From NCBI GenBank assembly GCA_902805885.1, contig CADCUM010000027.1, forward strand, positions 1-35,457: a DNA stretch of 35,457 nucleotides, read 5' to 3'. This document shows, piece by piece, positions 7,369 through 15,067 of the stretch (the first letter of the stretch is position 1; each line of letters starts with the position of its first letter). The stretch comes from an uncultured Nocardioides sp. GTDB lineage: Bacteria; Actinomycetota; Actinomycetes; Propionibacteriales; Nocardioidaceae. Both the position numbers and the translations under genes were made by a program. The notes under the pieces were generated by a model. It searched no databases. It saw only the letters and a program-made list of their open reading frames with translations, and was not told the DNA's origin.

Positions 7369-9867
7369 GTGCCTGCCCCGACGCCTGCTCCCCACACCCT
7401 CTCCCCGGCCTCTCCCGCCGAGCTGACCCGGCGACTGACGCTCGAGCAGAAGGTGCGCCTGCTCACCGGCGCCGACTTCTGGGCGCTCCAGGACGAGCCC
7501 GCGGTCGGGCTGCGGCGCATCGTCACCTCGGACGGCCCCGCCGGTGTCCGCGGCGAGCTGTGGGACGAGCGCGACAGCTCGATCAACATCCCGTCCGCCA
7601 CCGCCCTGGCCGCGAGCTGGGACCCGGGGCTCGTGCACGAGCTCGGTCGGCTGCTCGCCTCCGAGGCGCGCCGCAAGGGCGTCGACGTGGTGCTCGCCCC
7701 GACGGTCAACCTCCACCGGTCGCCGTACGGCGGTCGCCACTTCGAGTGCTTCAGCGAGGACCCGCTGCTCACCGCGGACATCGGCGCCGCGCTCGTCGGC
7801 GGCCTGCAGTCGCAGGGGGTGGCCGCCACGGTCAAGCACTTCGTCGCCAACGACTCCGAGACCGAGCGGCTCACCTTCGACGCCCGCGTGGACGAGCGGG
7901 TGCTCCGTGAGCTCTACCTGGCTCCCTTCGAGCGCATCGTGCGGGACGCCCGGGTGTGGGCGGTGATGGCGGCGTACAACTCCGTCGACGGCAGCACCAT
8001 GACCGAGAGCCCGCTGCTGACCGACGTCCTGCAGGACGAGTGGGGCTTCGACGGGGTGACCATGACCGACTGGTACGCCGGTCGCTCCACCGTCGCGGCG
8101 GGTCGTGCGGGGCTGGACCTGCTCATGCCCGGTCCGACCGGGCCATGGGGCGACGCGCTCGTGGCCGCGGTCCGGGACGGACTGGTCCCCGAGACGGCCG
8201 TCGACGCCAAGGTCGAGCGCATCCTGCGGCTGGCCGACCGGGTCGGCGCGCTGGAGGGCAGCGCTGTCGCCGAGGTCGCTCCCTGGCACACGGACGCCGC
8301 TCGCGGGCTCGCCCGCCGCGCGGCCTCGTCAGGCTTCGTCCTGCTCCGCAACGAGCGGGTGGCGGGAGCGCAGGTCCTGCCGATCGACCCGGGCGGCATC
8401 CGGTCCGTCGCGGTGATCGGACCGAACGCCCGGGACGCCCGGTTCCTGGGTGGCGGCAGCGCGCTGGTGTTCCCGGAGAGCACGGTGTCCCCGCTGGCGG
8501 GGCTGGAGGCGGCGCTGGGCACGGAGGTCGACGTGACCTGGTGCTGGGGTGCCCGCTCCCACGACCGCGTCGCCCAGGGCGACCCGGACCTCCTGACGAC
8601 GCCGGACGGCGAGCCCGGGCTCCTCGTCGAGTTCCGCGGGTACGACGACCGGTTGCTCGGCACCGATCGGCGGGAGGGCACGGCGTTCAACTGGAACAAC
8701 GCGTTCGCCGGCGTCGACCCCGCAGAGCTGGGACGCATCCGGCTCCGCACGACCCTGACCGCCGACGTGGACGGCGACTACCGCATCGGCGCCTCGGGCG
8801 TCGGTCGCTACGAGCTGCAGCTGGACGGCTCCGCCGCGTTCGACGAGGTGCTGGTGCTGCCCGAGGGCGCCGACCCCGTGGAGAGCCTCATGCGCCCGCC
8901 GCAGGCATGGGCCGACCGGCGCCTCTCCGCGGGCCAGTCCGTCGACGTGGTCCTCACCCACACGGTCCGCGACCACCGCCCGGACGAGGACCTGATCGTC
9001 GCGATGCAGCTGAACGCCGAGGTGGGCCCCGGCGACGAGGAGGAGGCCCTGCGGCACGCCGTCGACGTGGCCGCCCGCAGCGACGTCGCGATCGTCGTCG
9101 TGGGCACCAGCGAGGAGGTGGAGAGCGAGGGGTTCGACCGCACCACCCTCGCCCTGCCCGGCCGCCAGGACGAGCTGGTGCGTCGCGTGGCGGCGGCGTG
9201 CCCCCGCACGGTGGTGGTCGTCAACGCCGGGTCGCCCGTCCTGATGCCGTGGACGCCGGAGGTGGCCGCCGTGCTGGTCGCGTGGTTCCCGGGCCAGGAG
9301 TTCGGCAACGCCCTCGGTGACGTCGTCCTCGGCCGGACCGAGCCCGGCGGTCGCCTGCCCACCACCTGGCCGGTGGACGAGTCCGCCCCGCTCCCCACGA
9401 CCACGCCCGTCGAGGGCGTGCTCACCTATGACGAGGGCCTGCACATCGGCTACCGCCGCTTCCTCCGCGACGGCGTGCAGCCGGCGTACTGGTTCGGGCA
9501 CGGCCTCGGATACACGACCTGGGCGCTGGGCTCGCTCACGGCCGAGCCGACGTCCGGCGGTGTCCGCGCCCGGGTGGAGATCACGAACACCGGCCGACGC
9601 ACGGGTCGCACGGTGGTGCAGGTCTACGTGTCTCGCAGCGACAGTGCGGTCGAGCGTCCGGTGCGCTGGCTGGGCGGCCACGCCCTCGTCACGGCCGAGC
9701 CCGGGTCCACCGCCCGGGTGGACATCGACCTGCCGGCACGCGCGTTCGAGCACTGGGACACCGCGGTCGGCACGTGGACGCTCGAGCCCGGCCCGTTCAC
9801 CGTGGCGGCGGGGCCGTCCGCAGGTGAGCTGCACCTCGAGGCGGCGGTGGAGCCCGGCCCGTCCTGA
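7369..9867 (+). CDS. Glycoside hydrolase family 3 beta-glucosidase with PA14 insert
   Basis: The product is 832 aa. The GTG at 7369 has CAGGAGAAG upstream. No signal peptide is present, so it should cut imported oligosaccharides in the cytosol. Domains in order: a TIM barrel (about 15-300) with GGRHFECFSEDP, the KHF pair at K156-H157, and VTMTDW, in which D234 is the expected nucleophile; an alpha/beta sandwich split by a PA14-like insert (about 417-555, VEFRGYDDRLLG to YRIGASGVGRYELQLDG); the sandwich remainder with VESEGFDRTTLALPGRQ, where E585 or E587 is a candidate acid/base; and a fibronectin-III-like end. The PA14 insert is known in beta-glucosidases of the KmBglI/DesR type and shapes the sugar end pocket. 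Gluco- versus xylosidase activity cannot be decided. It sits directly after its likely importer. Confidence 0.92.
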   Translation: MPAPTPAPHTLSPASPAELTRRLTLEQKVRLLTGADFWALQDEPAVGLRRIVTSDGPAGVRGELWDERDSSINIPSATALAASWDPGLVHELGRLLASEARRKGVDVVLAPTVNLHRSPYGGRHFECFSEDPLLTADIGAALVGGLQSQGVAATVKHFVANDSETERLTFDARVDERVLRELYLAPFERIVRDARVWAVMAAYNSVDGSTMTESPLLTDVLQDEWGFDGVTMTDWYAGRSTVAAGRAGLDLLMPGPTGPWGDALVAAVRDGLVPETAVDAKVERILRLADRVGALEGSAVAEVAPWHTDAARGLARRAASSGFVLLRNERVAGAQVLPIDPGGIRSVAVIGPNARDARFLGGGSALVFPESTVSPLAGLEAALGTEVDVTWCWGARSHDRVAQGDPDLLTTPDGEPGLLVEFRGYDDRLLGTDRREGTAFNWNNAFAGVDPAELGRIRLRTTLTADVDGDYRIGASGVGRYELQLDGSAAFDEVLVLPEGADPVESLMRPPQAWADRRLSAGQSVDVVLTHTVRDHRPDEDLIVAMQLNAEVGPGDEEEALRHAVDVAARSDVAIVVVGTSEEVESEGFDRTTLALPGRQDELVRRVAAACPRTVVVVNAGSPVLMPWTPEVAAVLVAWFPGQEFGNALGDVVLGRTEPGGRLPTTWPVDESAPLPTTTPVEGVLTYDEGLHIGYRRFLRDGVQPAYWFGHGLGYTTWALGSLTAEPTSGGVRARVEITNTGRRTGRTVVQVYVSRSDSAVERPVRWLGGHALVTAEPGSTARVDIDLPARAFEHWDTAVGTWTLEPGPFTVAAGPSAGELHLEAAVEPGPS

Positions 9868-9896
9868 CCCGGAGCGACCCGGCACGCGCGGACCGG

Positions 9897-9913
9897 TCCC
9901 GCGGCACGCGGGG
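9897..9913 (+). terminator. Possible weak terminator after the glycosidase
   Basis: CCCGCG-gca-CGCGGG forms a 6-bp GC stem 30 nt after the glycosidase stop, with an extra T-G pair at its base. No T run follows. It may be only a partial stop, because the MFS gene continues 42 nt later on the same strand. Confidence 0.3.
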
Positions 9914-9955
9914 ACGTGCGGAATGCCCCTCGGCCGCCGGGTGTTGTGACAGGTC

Positions 9956-11305
9956 GTGACCGAGCAGCAGGACTCCAGGCGCGTCTCCCTGGTCCTCGGC
10001 GTCCTGTTCGGCGTCGTCGGCATGGGCTCGTCGTCCGCGGCGATCGCCCTGCCGATGATCGCGACCGAGTTCGACGCGAGCGTCGGCGTGGCAGCCTGGA
10101 CGATCAGTGGCTACGTCCTGTTCCTCGCCGTCACCACCGCCGTCTACGGACGGGTCTCCGACCTGGTCGGGGTCCGCTGGCCGATGCTCGTCGGGGTGAC
10201 CCTGATGACGGTGGGCGCCCTGACCGCGGCGCTGGCCCCGACGTTCTCCGTGCTGCTCGTCGCCCGCCTGGTCCAGGGTGCGGGGGCCGCCGCCGTACCC
10301 ACCCTGGGCGTGGCGGTGCTGAGCGCGAGGTACGACGGCGCGGTGCGTGGCCTGGCACTCGGCCGGCTCGCCGCCGTCGCGGCCTCGTTGAGCTGCCTGG
10401 GGCCCCTGGTCGGCGGGGTCGTCGAGCACGCCCTCGGCTGGCGTGCGGTGATGGCCCTCCCGGTCCTCGCCGTGCTGGTGGTCCCGTTCGTCTGGCACGC
10501 GCTGGTCGGCGAGGGGACGGGCGCGCGCCTCGACGTCCTGGGAGCGGTCCTGGTGGCCGTCACCTCCGGCGGGCTCGTGCTCCTCGTCCAGTCGCCCTCG
10601 ACGGGACTCGTCGTCGCGACCGTCGGCGCCCTGCTCCTCCTCGTCGGCGCTCCGCTCGTCGCGCACCGGGTACGCCGGGAGCCACACGGGTTCCTGCCCC
10701 GGGCGGTCGTCTGCAACGGCCGCGTCGTGCGCTCCGCGCTCGCCGCCGCGTCGGTGCCGGCGTCGTGGTTCGCCCTCCTGATCGCCGTGCCGGCGGTGAT
10801 GGTCGACGCCGGGTGGGCGGCCTGGCAGGTCGGGCTGCTGCTGGTGCCCAGCGCGGGGATCGCCCTGTTCGTCCCGCGGTGGGCCGGCCCCCTCCTCGAG
10901 CGTCGCGGCAGCGCGTGGACGCTGGCGCTGGCCGGCATCGTGGCGGCCGGCTCCCTCGTCCTCGGGGCGGCGGGCACGGCCACCGAGTGGCCGGCGCTCG
11001 TCGCCGCCGCCGTGGTGCTGACGACCGTGGCCTTCGGGCTCGGGCAGCCGGCGCTGATGGCGTCGGTCGGCGACGCGGTCAACCCGGAGGTGCGAGGAGT
11101 GGCCCTCGGTGTCGCCACCCTGCTCTTCCTGGTCGGCGGCAGCGTGGGGTCAGCGTTCATCGCCGGGCTGGGCGAGGTGATCGGCATCCCGGGCAGCCTG
11201 GCGGCGCTCGCGGTGCTACCGCTGGCGGCCCTCCTCGCCATCGCCCCGGACCTCCGCGGCCGGCCCGACGCACGCATGCGGCGACCTGACAGGCTGCGGG
11301 CATGA
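9956..11305 (+). CDS. MFS transporter, DHA2-like efflux family
   Basis: The product is 449 aa, rich in hydrophobic segments throughout, about 12-14 by eye. The first half carries the MFS signature between helices 2 and 3 (GRVSDLVGVRWPMLVGV) and the RLVQGAGAAAVPTLGVAVLS segment typical of drug/H+ antiporters of the DHA2 kind. The start is a GTG at 9956; no strong ribosome-binding site is seen, though AGG lies 4 nt before it. Its stop overlaps the ATG of the acetyltransferase (ATGA). By family it exports a small molecule using the proton gradient. The setting, after a sugar importer and glycosidase and before a sugar-type acetyltransferase, suggests an overflow or detoxification exporter for (acetylated) sugars. 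That is inference; drug efflux is equally possible. Confidence 0.85.
   Translation: MTEQQDSRRVSLVLGVLFGVVGMGSSSAAIALPMIATEFDASVGVAAWTISGYVLFLAVTTAVYGRVSDLVGVRWPMLVGVTLMTVGALTAALAPTFSVLLVARLVQGAGAAAVPTLGVAVLSARYDGAVRGLALGRLAAVAASLSCLGPLVGGVVEHALGWRAVMALPVLAVLVVPFVWHALVGEGTGARLDVLGAVLVAVTSGGLVLLVQSPSTGLVVATVGALLLLVGAPLVAHRVRREPHGFLPRAVVCNGRVVRSALAAASVPASWFALLIAVPAVMVDAGWAAWQVGLLLVPSAGIALFVPRWAGPLLERRGSAWTLALAGIVAAGSLVLGAAGTATEWPALVAAAVVLTTVAFGLGQPALMASVGDAVNPEVRGVALGVATLLFLVGGSVGSAFIAGLGEVIGIPGSLAALAVLPLAALLAIAPDLRGRPDARMRRPDRLRA
11290..11295 (+). promoter_or_regulatory. -10-like CAGGCT before the acetyltransferase
   Basis: CAGGCT is followed by 6 nt and the ATG at 11302, the same spacing as the other leaderless-type starts in the window. 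It lies within the end of the MFS gene, so it would be an internal promoter in addition to read-through. Confidence 0.35.
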
Positions 11306-11862
11306 GCGACGACAGGACCATGCGCGAGCGGATGCTGGCCGGAGACCTCTACATCGCCGACGACCCCGAGATCGCGGCCGACCTCGACCGCGCCCAGCGG
11401 CTGTGCCACCGCATCAACGCGACGGACCCGACCGACCCGTCGATGCGTGACCTGTTCCGCGAGCTCCTGGGGTCGTACGGCGAGGGCTCGGAGATCAGGC
11501 CGCCCTTCCACTGCGACTACGGGCGCTACTTCTCCTTCGGCTCCCACTCGTTCGCCAACTTCGGGCTCGTCGTCCTGGACGTGGCGCCGGTCGTGGTCGG
11601 CGACGACTGCCAGCTGGGCCCGCGCGTGCAGCTGCTCACCGCCACCCATCCCCTCGAGCCGGGGCCGCGCCGCGACAAGTGGGAGTCGGCCGCGCCGATC
11701 ACCCTCGGCGACAACGTGTGGCTGGGCGGCGGCGTCATCGTCTGCCCGGGCGTGACGATCGGCGACAACACGGTCGTCGGTGCCGGCTCGGTCGTCACCA
11801 AGGACCTCCCGGCGAACGTCGTCGCGGTGGGCTCGCCGGCCCGGGTGGTGCGCGAGCTGTAG
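11302..11862 (+). CDS. Maltose/galactoside O-acetyltransferase-like (LbH family)
   Basis: The product is 186 aa, the usual size for Maa/LacA acetyltransferases. The N-terminal mac domain (MRERMLAGDLYIADDPEI...DLDRAQRLCHRIN) precedes PPFHCDYG and a left-handed beta-helix made of hexapeptide repeats (VVVGDDCQLGPRVQL; ITLGDNVWLGGGVIVCPGVTIGD, in part). H116 in TATHPL matches the catalytic histidine, and GSPARVVREL is the typical end. It would transfer acetyl from acetyl-CoA to a sugar hydroxyl in the cytosol. Its ATG overlaps the MFS stop, so the two are probably made together, in line with a lacA-like detoxification role beside a glycosidase. The exact acceptor sugar is not known. Confidence 0.9.
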   Translation: MSDDRTMRERMLAGDLYIADDPEIAADLDRAQRLCHRINATDPTDPSMRDLFRELLGSYGEGSEIRPPFHCDYGRYFSFGSHSFANFGLVVLDVAPVVVGDDCQLGPRVQLLTATHPLEPGPRRDKWESAAPITLGDNVWLGGGVIVCPGVTIGDNTVVGAGSVVTKDLPANVVAVGSPARVVREL

Positions 11863-11897
11863 CGCCGGCCCGACCCGTCCACCGGGTCGCGGCGCCG

Positions 11898-11903
11898 TAG
11901 CCT
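11898..11903 (+). promoter_or_regulatory. -10-like TAGCCT before a 9-codon leader ORF
   Basis: TAGCCT is followed by 6 nt and an ATG at 11910. No ribosome-binding site lies between them, so this is a leaderless-type start for the mini-ORF that leads into the RNA methyltransferase gene. Confidence 0.5.
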
Positions 11904-11909
11904 GGGCAC

Positions 11910-11939
11910 ATGAGCCCTCACCGCGCGGTCCGCCGTTGA
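11910..11939 (+). CDS. 9-codon leader ORF coupled to the RNA methyltransferase
   Basis: The frame ATG...TGA encodes MSPHRAVRR. Its TGA (11937-11939) overlaps the TTG start (11936-11938) of the methyltransferase as TTGA. The methyltransferase has no Shine-Dalgarno sequence of its own, whereas this mini-ORF sits at leaderless spacing from a -10-like box. A ribosome that finishes the leader would be placed on the weak TTG. The role is inferred from geometry alone. The alternative is that the TTG is not the real start and the leader is chance. Confidence 0.45.
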   Translation: MSPHRAVRR

Positions 11940-12748
11940 GCGAGATCACGAGCGCGACGAACCCCCGGGTCAAGCGCCTGGTCGCCCTGCGTCGCAGACG
12001 GGTCCGCGACGCGGAGGGCCTGGTCCTCGTCGAGGGCTACGAGGAGCTCGACCTGGCCGTGACGGCCGGGGTGGCTCCGCTGGAGCTCTACCTCTGCAGG
12101 GAGCTCATGGCGGGCGACCCGCGCGACCTGGAGGCCCGCGCGTCGGCCGGCGCGCAGGTCCACCACCTCAGCCGGGCGGCGTTCGAGAAGGCGGCCTACC
12201 GCGACGGCCCGGACGGGTGGCTGGCCGTCGTCCCGCGGGTGGAGAGCCGGCTCGAGGACGTCCCCGACGAGGCAGCGCCGCTCCTCATCGTGTGCGAGGC
12301 CGTCGAGAAGCCGGGCAACCTCGGGGCGATCCTGCGCACCGCCGACGCCGCGGGTGCCACCGCCGTCATCTCGGTCGACCCGGTGACCGACTGGGGCAAC
12401 CCCAACATCGTCCGAGCGAGCAAGGGCGCGGTCTTCGCCGTCCCGGTCGCCTCGGTGACCAGGGACGAGTTCCTGGGCTGGGCACGTGACCGTGGCGTGC
12501 TCCTCGTCGCCACCACGCCGGATGCGGACGGCCACGTCACGGACCTCGACCTCACCGGACCGGTCGCCATCGCGCTGGGCTCCGAGAAGCACGGGCTCTC
12601 CGCCGAGATGCTGGCTCGCGCCGACGTACGGGCGCGGCTGCCGATGTTCGGCCGGGTGGACTCGCTCAACGTCGGGGTGACGGCGGCCGTCGTCGCCTAC
12701 GAGGCCGTCCGCCAGCGGATGCAGCGGGACGGCTCGCCGCCGAGGTGA
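11936..12748 (+). CDS. SpoU/TrmH-family RNA 2'-O-methyltransferase
   Basis: The product is 270 aa from the TTG at 11936. No ATG or GTG lies near the expected N-terminus, and upstream codons run into the previous gene's tail. Residues 1-105 form the substrate-binding region (SATNPRVKRLVAL, LVLVEGYEELDL). The SPOUT knot domain has motif 1 EAVEKPGNLGAILRTADAAG (121-140, with N128 and R134), motif 2 IALGSEKHGLS (212-222) and motif 3 LPMFGRVDSLNVGVTAAVVA (235-254, S243 and N245). The GSEKxG form of motif 2 also occurs in thiostrepton-resistance type enzymes. It should methylate a ribose 2'-OH in rRNA or tRNA using S-adenosylmethionine; the target is unknown. Expression probably depends on the mini-ORF just upstream. 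Self-resistance is possible but nothing nearby supports it. Confidence 0.87.
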   Translation: MSEITSATNPRVKRLVALRRRRVRDAEGLVLVEGYEELDLAVTAGVAPLELYLCRELMAGDPRDLEARASAGAQVHHLSRAAFEKAAYRDGPDGWLAVVPRVESRLEDVPDEAAPLLIVCEAVEKPGNLGAILRTADAAGATAVISVDPVTDWGNPNIVRASKGAVFAVPVASVTRDEFLGWARDRGVLLVATTPDADGHVTDLDLTGPVAIALGSEKHGLSAEMLARADVRARLPMFGRVDSLNVGVTAAVVAYEAVRQRMQRDGSPPR

Positions 12749-12754
12749 CGACCA

Positions 12755-12784
12755 GGCGCTCCCACCCGCGCGGGCGTGGGCGCC
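12755..12784 (+). terminator. Likely terminator hairpin after the methyltransferase
   Basis: GGCG, CCCAC and CCGC in the left arm pair with GCGG, GTGGG and CGCC in the right arm, with small bulges, 7 nt after the stop. The stem is very GC-rich and no T run follows, which is usual for actinomycete terminators. Confidence 0.45.
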
Positions 12785-12800
12785 GTCAGGGACCACCGGG

Positions 12801-12806
12801 CAGGCT
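12801..12806 (+). promoter_or_regulatory. -10-like CAGGCT before the Rieske gene
   Basis: CAGGCT, then 6 nt, then the ATG at 12813. There is no purine-rich ribosome-binding site in the gap, so a leaderless transcript is likely. Confidence 0.45.
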
Positions 12807-12812
12807 GGGTCC

Positions 12813-13181
12813 ATGACCGAGCCGCCGAGCATCCCTGCCGATGACCTCCCCCCGGGCGCGGTACGCCGCGCGGGGTCGTGGGCGGTGGGCAACCGCGACG
12901 GCGAGCTCTTCGCCGTGTCCCGCCGCTGCCGCCACCAGCTCGCCGACCTCTCCGAGGGCAGCATCGACGCCGACGGCTGCCTGGTCTGCCCCTGGCACCA
13001 GTCGCGCTACGACGTCACCACCGGCGAGATGGTCGCCGGCCCGAAGGGGTTCCTCGGCTACCACGGACCCACGCCGGGCTACACCCAGTTCGTCAGGGGC
13101 TACAGCAAGGTGCTCAAACTGAGGGTCGCGCGCGTCGTACGGCGGGGCGCCGAGGTCGTCGTGGAGCGCCGCGGGAGGTGA
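12813..13181 (+). CDS. Small Rieske [2Fe-2S] protein
   Basis: The product is 122 aa and is essentially one Rieske domain. The cluster ligands are C39-R-H41 (RRCRHQLADLSEG) and C59-P-W-H62 (CLVCPWHQSRYD), the standard CxH...CxxH pair at the expected 17-residue spacing. GEMVAGPKGFLGY is the usual proline-loop region. There is no signal peptide or membrane anchor, so it acts in the cytosol, probably as a ferredoxin-like electron carrier for an oxygenase or reductase encoded elsewhere. The gene stands alone: a leaderless-type start in front, and a convergent ABC permease gene 9 nt behind. Its partner enzyme cannot be inferred from the neighbours. Confidence 0.9.
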   Translation: MTEPPSIPADDLPPGAVRRAGSWAVGNRDGELFAVSRRCRHQLADLSEGSIDADGCLVCPWHQSRYDVTTGEMVAGPKGFLGYHGPTPGYTQFVRGYSKVLKLRVARVVRRGAEVVVERRGR

Positions 13182-13190
13182 CGGCCGTCC

Positions 13191-14054
13191 TCAGCCCTTC
13201 ACCGCGCCGGACAGGAAGCCCGCAGTCACCTGCCGCTGCATGGCGAGGAACAGCACGATCACCGGAAGGATCGTGATCAGCGTCCCGGCGGCCAGCGGAC
13301 CGATGTCCACCGACCGTCCGCCCAGGAACAGGTAGAGGCCCGTGGTCAGCGGTCGGAGCTCCCCACCCGGGGCGTAGAGCAGGGGGACGATGAAGTTGTT
13401 CCAGTTCTGCAGGAACGTGTAGACCGCCAGCGCTCCGATCCCCGAGGTCGTCAGGGGGAGCATCACCCGCAGGAAGATCTGCCACTCCGAGGCGCCGTCC
13501 ATGCGCGCCGCCTGCTCGAGCTCGTTGGGCAGGTCGGCGAAGAACGCCCGCATGAAGAAGGTCCCGAACGACACCCCGGTGCTGGCCAGCACGAGGTTGA
13601 CGCCGACGAGGCTGTCGAGCAGTCCCATGCCGCGCAGCTGGAAGTAGAGCGGGATCATGTAGGTGAAGAACGGCACGAGCAGGCCGACGACCACGAGGTA
13701 GAACGCGACGCTGCGCCCGGGGAACGGCAGCCGCGCGAACGCGTACCCGCCCAAGGTGGAGAGCACGACGACGAGCAGGGTGCTGGGCACCGAGAGCAGG
13801 AAGCTGTTGAGCAGGTAGCTGTCGAACTCGCCGGTGGTCCACGCGGTCTCGATGTTCTCCGTGGAGAACGACGAGAACAGCCCGAACGGGTTGACCTTGA
13901 CGTCCTGGGGCGTCTTGAGGGCGGTGGAGATCGTCAGGACGACCGGGAAGAGCATCAGCAGCGAGACCGCGCCCAGCAGCACGTGCTTCGTGGTCAGCCG
14001 GGTCCGGCCTCGCGCGTCGAGCCGCGACCACGGACGACCCACCTGGGTGCTCAC
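13191..14054 (-). CDS. Second CUT1 sugar importer, permease 2 (MalG-like)
   Basis: The product is 287 aa. I chose the GTG at 14054, which overlaps the stop of the upstream permease (GTGA); the longer open frame lies inside that gene. The first membrane segment is near residues 24-46 (HVLLGAVSLLMLFPVVLTIS). The EAA-type loop is EQAARMDGASEWQIFLRVML (E180-L199) and the protein ends in FLSGAVKG, the typical MalG tail. With the gene upstream it makes the membrane channel of the importer. The operon on this strand is lipoprotein, permease, permease, with no ATPase, regulator or glycosidase, so its sugar is unknown and the ATPase must be shared. It converges on the Rieske gene. Confidence 0.92.
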   Translation of the reverse strand: MSTQVGRPWSRLDARGRTRLTTKHVLLGAVSLLMLFPVVLTISTALKTPQDVKVNPFGLFSSFSTENIETAWTTGEFDSYLLNSFLLSVPSTLLVVVLSTLGGYAFARLPFPGRSVAFYLVVVGLLVPFFTYMIPLYFQLRGMGLLDSLVGVNLVLASTGVSFGTFFMRAFFADLPNELEQAARMDGASEWQIFLRVMLPLTTSGIGALAVYTFLQNWNNFIVPLLYAPGGELRPLTTGLYLFLGGRSVDIGPLAAGTLITILPVIVLFLAMQRQVTAGFLSGAVKG

Positions 14055-15067
14055 GTGCCTGCTCCGTCCGCGAGTCGTTGCTGGAGCCGGTTCAGCCAGA
14101 CCGCGAACGGGACCGCGAGCACGGTCATCAGCAGGGCCAGCGTCGTGCCGTAGCTGATCCGGTTGAGCTCGAAGGCGTTGCTGTAGGCGTAGGTGCCGAG
14201 CACCTCGCTCGCGCCCGCCGGCCCGCCGCCGGTCATCACGAACACGATGTCGAACACCCCGAACCCGCCGATCAGGGTGACCGTCGTGACCATGAGGAAC
14301 ACCGGCATGATCTGCGGCAGGATGATGTGGCGCAGCCGCTGCCACCAGTCGGCGCCGTCGAGCAGCGAGGCGTCGATGAGGTCGAGGTCGACGTTGCGCA
14401 GCGCGGACAGCAGGATCACGAAGATGAACCCCATGGTCGACCAGACCGCGGTGCCGAGCACGGCGTACAGGGCGGTGTCGGGGTTGCCCAGCCACCCGGT
14501 CGTGACCGCGTCGAGGCCGACCGCGTCGAGGACCTTGTTCAGCCAGCCGCGCGACGGCTCGTAGATCCAGCCCCAGACGATGCCGACCGCCACCTGCGGG
14601 AGGATCACGGGCAGGAAGATCGCCGTGCGGTAGAGGACGCCTCCCCGGCGGACGTTCCACACGAGCAGCGCCAGCCCCAGACCGAGGGCGATCGGGGCGG
14701 TGGTCCCGACGAGGATCCAGATCACGTTGTTCCGCAGCGCCTTGTAGACGTCGGGGTCCCCGAACATCTCCCGGAAGTTGGCCAGGCCGACGAACGGCGG
14801 GGCCGGGTTGATGCCGTTGAAGTCGACGAAGACGTAGTAGAGCGCGTTGCCCATCGGGAACAGCAGGAAGACCGCCACCAGCGCGAGCAGCGGCGCCACG
14901 AACACGATCCCCAGCCGTCGCTGTGCCTTCCGGGTCGGACCCGGCACCTGGTAGCCGTAGCTCGGGGCCTTGCTCCGTCCCCTGCTCCTTCCGCTGCCGC
15001 GCCGCCGCTCACGTCGAGGCTCCGGTGGCGGCACCGCGACCGGGGCCGCCGCCGAGGGTGCGCTCAT
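14051..15067 (-). CDS. Second CUT1 sugar importer, permease 1 (MalF-like)
   Basis: The product is 338 aa. The ATG at 15067 overlaps the stop of the binding-protein gene (ATGA). A long basic and Pro-rich N-terminus (about 50 residues, RRERRRGSGRSRGRSKA) precedes six or so membrane segments starting at GIVFVAPLLALVAVFLLFPM. The loop DASLLDGADWWQRLRHIILP (from D232) is the EAA motif with Glu replaced by Asp, which is common in MalF-type partners. The three genes of this operon overlap or abut, so their products are probably made at linked rates. Unlike the first importer, there is no hairpin between the binding protein and this permease. Confidence 0.92.
   Translation of the reverse strand: MSAPSAAAPVAVPPPEPRRERRRGSGRSRGRSKAPSYGYQVPGPTRKAQRRLGIVFVAPLLALVAVFLLFPMGNALYYVFVDFNGINPAPPFVGLANFREMFGDPDVYKALRNNVIWILVGTTAPIALGLGLALLVWNVRRGGVLYRTAIFLPVILPQVAVGIVWGWIYEPSRGWLNKVLDAVGLDAVTTGWLGNPDTALYAVLGTAVWSTMGFIFVILLSALRNVDLDLIDASLLDGADWWQRLRHIILPQIMPVFLMVTTVTLIGGFGVFDIVFVMTGGGPAGASEVLGTYAYSNAFELNRISYGTTLALLMTVLAVPFAVWLNRLQQRLADGAGT

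Noticed and set aside
6286..8289. A 667-codon minus-strand frame across the permease and glycosidase genes
   Set aside because: Antisense shadow of well-supported genes; low-complexity composition and no motif.
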